Assembly: GCA_964393825.1 (NCBI GenBank)
Contig: CAYMUY010000001.1
Location: forward strand, 124,001-188,000
DNA: 64,000 nucleotides
Source of the DNA: PFJX01 sp964393825
Lineage (GTDB): Bacteria > Pseudomonadota > Gammaproteobacteria > Burkholderiales > Thiobacillaceae
Direction of reading: 5' to 3'
Within the stretch, counting starts at the first letter, position 1. Each line of letters opens with the position of its first letter. Below the pieces are notes generated by a model. It worked only from the letters and a program-made list of their open reading frames with translations, was not told the origin of the DNA and ran no database searches. The position numbers and the translations under genes are program-made. Positions 33,351-39,825 of this stretch are shown in pieces.

Positions 33351-33858
33351 GGCTTTCCCTCGCGGTACGGGCGGTATGGCGCAGTTTAACCACGCGCGTG
33401 TACTGCCCATCGACGATCCGCACCCGGTCACCCGGAGCAATGGCGCGGCCGTCAGCATCGATGGCTTGCGTCACCGCGATGGTGTTGCCGTTCGTCAGGG
33501 TCACGATGAACTCTAGGCCCCTGGCGGTATTGACGGATTTCTCCATATGGTTACCGACGACACCCCCCAGTAGACCGAGAAGAAGAGTGGCTGCGGTATT
33601 GCCGCTACCACCGCCGATCTCGCTCCCGAGCAGGCCGCCGACCACCGCGCCGATGCCGGTTCCCGTGGTCTCTGACAATCCGCTGCTTTCGTCAATTTCC
33701 ACTTCGCGGACATCCTCGACCGTACCCACTAGAACCGACTGAACACGGCGCGTTTCCACGCCATCGTAGGCTACACCGCGGGTATCCATGGCTTGGACGG
33801 GGTTGATGTTCAAGACGCAATAAATCACGCAAGCAAACAAGTACATGGGATATTTCAT
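33337..33858 (-). CDS. Glycine-zipper outer-membrane-like protein
   Basis: 173 residues from ATG 33,858. An N-terminal signal peptide (cleavage near VQAMD) is followed by a glycine zipper 2TM domain: GTGIGAVVGGLLGSEIGGGSGNTAA and LLLGLLGGVVGNHMEK. A C-terminal beta part (EFIVTLTNGNTIAVTQ, GDRVRIV) is typical of SlyB/PcpL-like proteins. No lipobox Cys is present at the cleavage site, unlike true SlyB lipoproteins. ICE homologues are common. Confidence 0.75.
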   Translation of the reverse strand: MKYPMYLFACVIYCVLNINPVQAMDTRGVAYDGVETRRVQSVLVGTVEDVREVEIDESSGLSETTGTGIGAVVGGLLGSEIGGGSGNTAATLLLGLLGGVVGNHMEKSVNTARGLEFIVTLTNGNTIAVTQAIDADGRAIAPGDRVRIVDGQYTRVVKLRHTARTARESHEAQ

Positions 33859-33930
33859 GATGATCTCCTTGGCACGATATTGACGGAGACACCACGCCCC
33901 AGAACGGGGGTTGGCGACCCCGTTCGGGAA
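33859..33930 (-). promoter_or_regulatory. Double-hairpin leader of the glycine-zipper gene
   Basis: Stem 1 is CCCGAACGGGG with CCCCCGTTCTGGG. Stem 2 is GGTGTCTCC/GGAGATCATC with one bulge, followed by ATG after one base. Confidence 0.6.
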
Positions 33931-33985
33931 GAAAAACGACCATCCGGGAAAAACCCGGATGGTCCGCCTTACATGTACACGCAGG

Positions 33986-34783
33986 TCAAGCAGCTTGTTC
34001 GGCGAGCGGGAATTCCTCCCCGTCCACCTTCGCCCATGCAAGGCGCATCAGCGCCCCCTTGAGCACGGCATCGGTCTGCCCCTTCTTGTCACCGCGTTCG
34101 TACTGGAAGAGTTCGGCGCGAATATTGCCCGCCTCGAATCCGACCAGCACCTTCTTCTTGGCGAGAAGCGCGTCTTGGAGGGACTGAGCCGCATCCAACG
34201 CTTCTGGAGCAGTAGCCAGGACGAAACGGGTGGTTTCGACCTTGCCGCCTTCCACTGGATCACCTCGCAAGGCCGCAATGCTGGCCATCCAGAGGTGCTC
34301 GCCTTCGCCGATGGATACCTTCTTGACGCGGTTGAGGTAACCGACGCCAGAAGTGACCAGACCAGCGGGCGGCGCCTTTGCCTCTTCCGTTTTGTACGGT
34401 ACGGGAGGCAATTCGACAGGCTTGCCATCGGCGGTGGCTGAATACACCTTGAGCATGCGGCCCTTGATGTTCACACCGAATTCGCCTTCGCGCTTGCCAG
34501 CCTTGTACTGGAAGTGCTCGGCATAGATGTCCCCGATCTTGGCCTGGACCATGACGCTCTGGCCCGCATCGGCCATGGCTTTCAAGGCGTTGATGCAGGC
34601 CTTGGCATGACCGCCGACGACTTTCAGGTCGAAGCGAGTGGTGCCATTGGTGCCAGTGCGGATCGCGGAAAAACGGCAGGCGAGAAAACTGCCCTTGCGC
34701 ACAGGAACTTCACGGATGTCCTCGACATAGCCGAGGGCGAAGGTGTGCAGATCGAAATACTTGGAAGTGTTGATGTCGGTCAT
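33986..34783 (-). CDS. Tandem DUF3577 (STY4534-type) ICE replication-associated protein
   Basis: 265 residues from ATG 34,783. Two DUF3577 units are fused. Unit 1 (residues ~6-125) reads KYFDLHTFALGYVEDIREV ... DIYAEHFQY ... GVNIKGRML; unit 2 (~150-262) reads GVGYLNRVKKVS ... NIRAELFQY ... VLKGALMRLAW. Single-domain homologues on SPI-7-like ICEs are about 140-150 residues. The fold resembles single-strand-binding proteins by pattern, and a two-unit protein could bind longer DNA. This gene has the most regular leader in the block. Confidence 0.8.
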   Translation of the reverse strand: MTDINTSKYFDLHTFALGYVEDIREVPVRKGSFLACRFSAIRTGTNGTTRFDLKVVGGHAKACINALKAMADAGQSVMVQAKIGDIYAEHFQYKAGKREGEFGVNIKGRMLKVYSATADGKPVELPPVPYKTEEAKAPPAGLVTSGVGYLNRVKKVSIGEGEHLWMASIAALRGDPVEGGKVETTRFVLATAPEALDAAQSLQDALLAKKKVLVGFEAGNIRAELFQYERGDKKGQTDAVLKGALMRLAWAKVDGEEFPLAEQAA

Positions 34784-34851
34784 GATGGTCTCCAGAAAAG
34801 AAATGAGCGGAGAGACCATCTCCCCTGCGGGATAGGAATCCCCGCGAGGGC
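34784..34851 (-). promoter_or_regulatory. Double-hairpin leader of the DUF3577 gene
   Basis: Stem 2 GATGGTCTC/GAGACCATC is perfect and abuts ATG, with GGAG in the 3' arm and a pyrimidine-rich loop. Stem 1 is CTCGCGGGG with CCCGCAGGGG-like segments. Confidence 0.75.
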
Positions 34852-34951
34852 TGAAACAACAAAGGAAGGTGGCCCTGTAGGGGGCCGTGAATTACCCGAG
34901 CTTGATGAGCGCGGCAAGGATGCCGACACTCAAGATGGGTGGAAGAAACAA

Positions 34952-35075
34952 TTACGGAATCCCGGCCTTGATCCTGTCGGATCGAGGCGTTCCGGTCGGA
35001 GCGAACTCCTCAGGGACTGACCGGCCGCAAAGGGCACCCATAACGCCGGGTGGCGGGCTGAACGAAGCCAACGTG
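34952..35075 (-). ncRNA. Structured repeat element, copy B
   Basis: 124 bases, the closest relative of copy A, differing at about ten positions, most of them in or next to the hairpins. It precedes the DUF3577 gene leader by about 100 bases. The remainder of 34,852-35,110 contains no supported gene. Confidence 0.55.
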
Positions 35076-35110
35076 AAGCTGATGCCAGTTTATTCGGGGG
35101 AATCCAGGTG

Positions 35111-35758
35111 TCAACCCGAATTTTTTCCCAGATGTAGAAGAACGCCCCTTCTCTGTACCTCCGGCCGCAGCCAGCGCAAGTCATCGAGGTGCGCCACCAC
35201 TTCGTAGCCGCCCCACACATCTTCACCGTTCTCGCCGGTCTCACGCGTCTCCCGGAAAACCCTGCGCCACTCGCCGGTCACGCCAGCCACGTCGACCACT
35301 TCACACAGTCCATGCCCCGCCAGCCACACAAGTGCGCCCACCGGGCATCTCTCCGGAGGCGCCAGCGTGGCGACACGCTCGATATGGCCGTTCCGGGCAC
35401 GGCCATAAAAGTCAGTCGGCAGCCGGATATCCGCATTCAACCATCGCCGATCCAGGCCTGTAATGCGCGAAAAGGGCTGCTTCATGGGGTCTGGGTCGCG
35501 AGGCACTTCCTTGAGCGCGTTGACGTCCACCTCCAGTTCATAGACATGGACCTGTTCGCTGAAAAGGATGTCCTCCGGTCTTTCGTCAGGCCCTAGGTCG
35601 GATGTGTCGGGCACGGCGTCGGGGATATGGGTTTCGCACAGCACCGTGCGCATCTCTCCTGAAGACCGGATCACGTTGCAGAGTCCATACTCCGGGTGCA
35701 TGGCGAGCGAGCCAGGGCGGCATTTCCAGGGGGATGGGAAAGAGAGCAGGGTAGCCAT
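35111..35758 (-). CDS. Hypothetical ICE protein, 215 aa
   Basis: Start ATG 35,758 with CCGGAG upstream, following hairpin leader copy 3. The sequence contains two similar beta modules: residues ~14-40 (CRPGSLAMHPEYGLCNVIRS) and ~145-175 (CPVGALVWLAGHGLCEVVDV), each followed by a VLCETH/VFRETR segment. This internal repeat suggests a duplicated small beta domain (about 130 residues apart). It lies between topB and the DUF3577 block. No family name known to me. Confidence 0.65.
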   Translation of the reverse strand: MATLLSFPSPWKCRPGSLAMHPEYGLCNVIRSSGEMRTVLCETHIPDAVPDTSDLGPDERPEDILFSEQVHVYELEVDVNALKEVPRDPDPMKQPFSRITGLDRRWLNADIRLPTDFYGRARNGHIERVATLAPPERCPVGALVWLAGHGLCEVVDVAGVTGEWRRVFRETRETGENGEDVWGGYEVVAHLDDLRWLRPEVQRRGVLLHLGKNSG

Positions 35759-35787
35759 GTGTATCTCCGGGTGATGTGGCATGGATC

Positions 35788-35858
35788 GGGTTCATGCGCC
35801 ACGCGTGGCGCCTCGCGTAAGAACCCGCCCCGGAAAGGAGTGTTGATTGGGCGGCCGG
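35788..35858 (-). promoter_or_regulatory. Conserved hairpin leader, copy 3
   Basis: GGGTTC/GAACCC outer stem at 35,788-35,826 around GCGCCACGCGTGGCGC, on the - strand. The upstream flank (CGGCCGCCC ... CCGGGGC) matches copies 1 and 2. Confidence 0.6.
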
Positions 35859-35868
35859 CTTGTATTCT

Positions 35869-35897
35869 GACATATCCACATTTTCTGTGGATATGTC
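35869..35897. promoter_or_regulatory. Perfect 12-base inverted repeat
   Basis: GACATATCCACA and TGTGGATATGTC flank a five-base loop between topB and the 215-residue gene. No long T run follows on either strand, so an operator is as likely as a terminator. Confidence 0.5.
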
Positions 35898-35960
35898 TGT
35901 AGACAACCTCCGTTTCCCGCGCCCTGTAACAGTATTACGGGGTGATTACGGTTTAGGCAG

Positions 35961-38147
35961 TTACTTCACCCAATGGAAGTAGCGACACTCCGGAAATTTG
36001 GAGCACCCCAGGAAAGGTTTCTTCTCCTTCGTGCTGCGCAGGACCAACACGCCCTTGTTGCACGTTGGGCAGATCTCGCCAGCCTTACCCTGAGGATATT
36101 GCGGCCGTTCTGCGAGTGGAGGGCAGCTTGACCGCCCGGCATCGATCGGCGGCGGCAAACCCGGCTTACCATCATCATCGGGCAGGGTCTGACGGCACTC
36201 CGGATAGCCTGAGCAGCCCCAGAACCATCCGTTCTTGCCCTGGCGTCTGCGCAACGGCTTGTGACAGGCAGGGCAGGGGAAGAAAGGCCCGTAGTCGGCC
36301 TTCGGCGCCGCCGGCCGGCGAGTGCCGCCTTCCGCTTTCAGCTTGGAAACCAGACCCGCCACCCATTCGGCTTGCAGCGCCAGGAAATCATCCATCCTGG
36401 CCCGGCCGGCCGCCACTTCTTCCAGCGCCTGTTCCCACCTGGCTGTGGTGGCTGGGTCGGTCAGCATCGCGGGAAGGATGCCGATCAGATGGCGCCCCTT
36501 GTCCGTCGACATCAGCCACTTCTTCTTCTCGGCCCGGATGTACTCACGCGTGAACAGGTTCTTGATGATAGCGGCACGGGTCGCTTCCGTACCGATGCCG
36601 GCAGTCTCTTTCAGGACGCTTTTCAGCTTGGGATCGGTGACGTTGCGGCCGATATTCTTCATCGCGGCGATCAGCGTGCCCTCGGTGTATAGCGGCGGCG
36701 GCTTGGTCTTCTTCGCCGCCATCTCGGCCTTCAGGCAGGGAACGCTCTCGCCCTGCGCCACGCGGGGCAGAGTCGGCTCCTGCGACTCGGCTTCCGCCTC
36801 CGCCGGCTCACCCTCGAACGCCAGCTTCCACCCCGCCTTGGTCGGGGCGCGTCCATGCACCCGGAAAACTTCCCCTTCGCAAACCACCTCGATCTTCTGC
36901 TTCAGGAACTCGTGGTCCCCCAGGAACTGAGCCAGGTAATGCTTCACCACCAGGTCATAGAGGCGCTTTTCCCCCTGCTTCATCGCCCCCACATCGACAC
37001 GGCTGTTGGCCGTCGGAATGATGGCGTGGTGCGCCGTGATCTTCCGGTCATCCCAGGCTCGGGAACGCAGCGAGGTATCCGCCTTGCCGGCGATGCCGGC
37101 GATCTGCGGGTAGACGGCCTTGACAGCGGCGAACACCCGCTCCGCCTCTGCGAACTGGCTGCTTGGTAGGTAGGGGCAGTCGGTACGGGGGTAGGTCGTC
37201 GCCTTGTGGGTCTCGTAGAGTGCCTGGGCACAAGCCAGGGTATCGGTGGCACTCATCCCCCAGCGCCGCGAGGCCTCCTGCTGGAGCGTGGCCAGATCGA
37301 AGGGCAGGGGAGGGGGCTCCTTTGCGGGTACGGTATCGGCAGCCGTTACCTTGCCAGTCTTCCCGATGACCCTGGCCACCACGGCTTCGGCTGCCAACTT
37401 TGACGAGCAGCGCCCCTCGCTGTCCGCCAGGGCCTCGGCCGGTACCCAGGCCGTGGCGAATTCACCCTCTCGTGCCTTGAAGGCCGCCGTCACAACGAAA
37501 TAATCGACCGGACGGAAGTTCTCCCGCTCCCGATCGCGCGCAACCACGAGGGCCAGTGTGGGGGTCTGCACCCGACCGACTGAAACCACGCCAGCTGCCC
37601 CCTTGCCCTGGCCATGCATCACCGTGTAAGCCATCGTCAGGTTCATGCCCGCCAGCCAATCGGCCCGCGAGCGGGCCATGCCGGCGTAGTAGAGGGCCTG
37701 GGTCTTCTCGCCGGGCAAGATGTTGCCCAGCGCCTTGCGTATGGACGCATCGTCCAGCGCCGACAGCCAGAGCCGGGTGATACGGCCGCGCCAGCCGTGC
37801 CTGTCCAATACCTCGCGGCCGATCATCTCACCTTCCCGATCGGCGTCGGTGGCCACCACCACTTCCGATGCCCCCTTCAGCAGCTTGCCGATGATGGCGT
37901 ACTGCTTGGTGGCGTCGGCCTTGACGGTGGTTTGCCAGGAGCTTGGCAGCACTGGCAGATTCTCCAGAGCCCAGCGGGCCAGCGACTCATCGTAGGCCTC
38001 CGGCGGCGCCAGCTCGACCAAGTGCCCGAAGCACCAAGTCACCGCGACGTCGCCTCCCTGGAGGCAGCCGTCGCCCTGGCGATCGGCGCCCAGCACCCGG
38101 GCGATGTCGCGGGCCTGGGATGGTTTCTCGCAGAGGAAGAGCCGCAT
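35961..38147 (-). CDS. topB: DNA topoisomerase III
   Basis: 728 residues from ATG 38,147. Toprim domain starts MRLFLCEKPSQARDIARVLG with acidic DADREGEMIG; the core has SVGRVQTPTLALVV and the active-site Tyr in TYPRTDC. Two C-terminal four-Cys zinc ribbons are present (CPACHKPL...CSGYPEC and CPTCNKGV...CSKFPEC). Type IA enzymes decatenate and pass single strands; ICE and plasmid copies assist replication or transfer of the element. ICE-family topB is usually near ssb, as here. Confidence 0.95.
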   Translation of the reverse strand: MRLFLCEKPSQARDIARVLGADRQGDGCLQGGDVAVTWCFGHLVELAPPEAYDESLARWALENLPVLPSSWQTTVKADATKQYAIIGKLLKGASEVVVATDADREGEMIGREVLDRHGWRGRITRLWLSALDDASIRKALGNILPGEKTQALYYAGMARSRADWLAGMNLTMAYTVMHGQGKGAAGVVSVGRVQTPTLALVVARDRERENFRPVDYFVVTAAFKAREGEFATAWVPAEALADSEGRCSSKLAAEAVVARVIGKTGKVTAADTVPAKEPPPLPFDLATLQQEASRRWGMSATDTLACAQALYETHKATTYPRTDCPYLPSSQFAEAERVFAAVKAVYPQIAGIAGKADTSLRSRAWDDRKITAHHAIIPTANSRVDVGAMKQGEKRLYDLVVKHYLAQFLGDHEFLKQKIEVVCEGEVFRVHGRAPTKAGWKLAFEGEPAEAEAESQEPTLPRVAQGESVPCLKAEMAAKKTKPPPLYTEGTLIAAMKNIGRNVTDPKLKSVLKETAGIGTEATRAAIIKNLFTREYIRAEKKKWLMSTDKGRHLIGILPAMLTDPATTARWEQALEEVAAGRARMDDFLALQAEWVAGLVSKLKAEGGTRRPAAPKADYGPFFPCPACHKPLRRRQGKNGWFWGCSGYPECRQTLPDDDGKPGLPPPIDAGRSSCPPLAERPQYPQGKAGEICPTCNKGVLVLRSTKEKKPFLGCSKFPECRYFHWVK

Positions 38148-38148
38148 G

Positions 38149-38580
38149 CTACTTCTCCACATCCTTCATCGACTCGCACACCCTACGGACGCATTCGCTT
38201 GCCCGAGGATCTTTAGGTGGAGGACAGGGCACGAATCGGAGCCCTGTGCAAACGGAACCAGACTGGCAATCACGATCTGTCGCGCACGGAACCAATAGAT
38301 TCGGAATGGGCCGGCTTGGTGGTTTCCATGATGGTGGTTGCGTATCGGGCATGCAGCCACGTCTAAAGCAGGCTCCTCCGTCATCTGGATAGGCGCCACA
38401 CACAGAAGAACGCATCCTCTGCTTCGGATGGCACGGGTATTTTTCTGTGACGCAGACCCAGCCTTTCTGGCAGTCCTGGTTGACCATACAGTCCCTGTAC
38501 TCTCTTGCTGCCACTTGCGACGATGCCGAAATTGACAGGAAAACTGACACAAAAATTGCCAAATCGACGACCTTGATCAT
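38149..38580 (-). CDS. Exported Cys-rich protein, 143 aa
   Basis: Signal peptide to about residue 24 (SSQVAA), then about ten cysteines arranged in repeated DCQKGWVC / DCQSGSVC modules separated by CxxKxRMR-like and Pro-rich segments. The two modules look like an internal duplication. Likely periplasmic and disulfide-bonded. Start ATG 38,580 overlaps the gene upstream by four bases. It resembles the 80-residue protein next to it; no family known to me. Confidence 0.65.
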   Translation of the reverse strand: MIKVVDLAIFVSVFLSISASSQVAAREYRDCMVNQDCQKGWVCVTEKYPCHPKQRMRSSVCGAYPDDGGACFRRGCMPDTQPPSWKPPSRPIPNLLVPCATDRDCQSGSVCTGLRFVPCPPPKDPRASECVRRVCESMKDVEK

Positions 38581-38819
38581 TGCCGCCCTCCCTCGATGGC
38601 GATGCACCGCATGCGATGCCGCTCAGTCCCATACCCTGGCTTGTGGCCGGCGTAACGCACCAGGACACTGGCGCAACGCAGCCCTTCTCCGCAATCCTGG
38701 TCGGTCTTGCACTGATCCTGCTTGGCGTCCCAGGCCATGTCCTCGGTGAAAGTCCAAGCCGCGGCGGCAACCATGAACATTGCCGCTACTGTGGTCACAA
38801 TGAGTCGATGCGGAATCAC
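38577..38819 (-). CDS. Exported Cys-rich protein, 80 aa
   Basis: GTG start at 38,819 overlaps the TGA of the preceding gene (GTGA). A hydrophobic N-terminus (residues 5-22) acts as signal or anchor, followed by QCKTDQDCGEGLRCASVLVRY, the same QDCxxGxxC module as in its neighbour, and a final Cys. Coupled translation with both neighbours. Function unknown. Confidence 0.6.
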   Translation of the reverse strand: MIPHRLIVTTVAAMFMVAAAAWTFTEDMAWDAKQDQCKTDQDCGEGLRCASVLVRYAGHKPGYGTERHRMRCIAIEGGRQ

Positions 38820-39001
38820 GCGGCTTCCCTTGCCCTGCGGGCGAATTTCTCCAGCAACCTGGCCACATCGGTTTCGTCCTCTATGTTGGTCTGGCGCAGA
38901 GTGGACTTGCTTGGACACTCCACGCACAGAACATAGCGGTGCCCCTTCTCCAAGGCGTTCTTGAATAAGTCGAGAAGTTGATCGATTTGTTCTTTACTCA
39001 C
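38816..39001 (-). CDS. Hypothetical protein, 61 aa
   Basis: Helical acidic N-terminus (SKEQIDQLLDLFKNALEKGH), a VLCVECPSK segment with two cysteines, and a basic C-terminal helix (ARLLEKFARRAREAA). It overlaps both neighbours by four bases, so it is part of a tightly coupled operon with the PAPS-reductase-like gene. No family recognised. Confidence 0.6.
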   Translation of the reverse strand: MSKEQIDQLLDLFKNALEKGHRYVLCVECPSKSTLRQTNIEDETDVARLLEKFARRAREAA

Positions 39002-39825
39002 TTCATTGTCTCCAGAAATCCGAATGGGTCGTCTATGAGGGGAACCCCGTTGTGGTCGATGATTTCCGGCAGCTTTGCCTCTTTCCTGAGCAAGTTGTGG
39101 ATACCGATCCCTCCTTGGAGCACTAGATCACGCCGAATCCGCTTGCACAGCTCTACCACTTCATAGAGGTTGGTCAAACCCAGGCTGGCCAGTTCCTCGC
39201 GGCGCACGCCCTGCCAGCTGACAACCTGGTGGCCGGCGTCGATCAGGTCGATCTGGAAGGCCACAGCCATGTTCCGCTTAAGTTCCTCGGTGCAGAACTG
39301 CGCCGTGCGGGAGGGAAATCGGCCTTTCCACATGCAGAGGTCGAGGAACGGGTTGCCGGTCGGGCGAAGGACGGCCAGCGCCCGGCGCTTGGCTTTGTTG
39401 GTCCAGCGCACCTTACGCCCCCCTCCGATCTTCTTGGTTTTCTGGACTGGCTCGACGGCCCAAACTCCGTGGCGTAGAACTTTGCGCATGACGATGCGTC
39501 CGCTGCCGTCACGCTTGGGAACGGGGGTTACACCATCCGCCTCTACGACCGGCACGGTCTCGTATTCACGGCGTGTCCTTTGATCGTTTGCGATGAACCG
39601 GCGCTTGCCGGCGATCCGCTCGGAGAAATCTGCCTTCAGGCGAAGGATGGAGATGTCGAGGGCCTGCTCCAGGTATGCCAGATACTCATGAACCTCGGCA
39701 TGCTCGTTGCCCGTGTCGCAAAAGATCGGAACCACACATTCAGCAGGACAGCGTTCAAGAGCGAGCAGCAGGGTGGCTGTACTGTCTTTGCCGCCGGAGA
39801 CGCTGACCACATGGATAGTGCTCAT
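38998..39825 (-). CDS. PAPS-reductase/DndC-like nucleotide hydrolase-fold protein
   Basis: 275 residues from ATG 39,825. The N-terminal PP-loop SVSGGKDST (residues ~7-15) and CDTGNEHAE match the adenosine phosphosulfate reductase superfamily. Cysteines near residues 165-180 (LDLCMWKGRF, AQFCTEELK) are placed as in DndC/IscS-partner proteins that bind an iron-sulfur cluster. Such ICE proteins are annotated as PAPS reductases but lack sulfate-assimilation context. The ATG overlaps the stop of the cytosine methylase gene (ATGA), so the two products are made together. Confidence 0.75.
   Translation of the reverse strand: MSTIHVVSVSGGKDSTATLLLALERCPAECVVPIFCDTGNEHAEVHEYLAYLEQALDISILRLKADFSERIAGKRRFIANDQRTRREYETVPVVEADGVTPVPKRDGSGRIVMRKVLRHGVWAVEPVQKTKKIGGGRKVRWTNKAKRRALAVLRPTGNPFLDLCMWKGRFPSRTAQFCTEELKRNMAVAFQIDLIDAGHQVVSWQGVRREELASLGLTNLYEVVELCKRIRRDLVLQGGIGIHNLLRKEAKLPEIIDHNGVPLIDDPFGFLETMK

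Noticed and set aside
28551..35075. Conserved micropeptide MGALRGRSVPEEFAPTGTP in elements A and B
   Set aside because: No ribosome site, and the frame is broken in copy C and absent in D; conservation is better explained by RNA structure.
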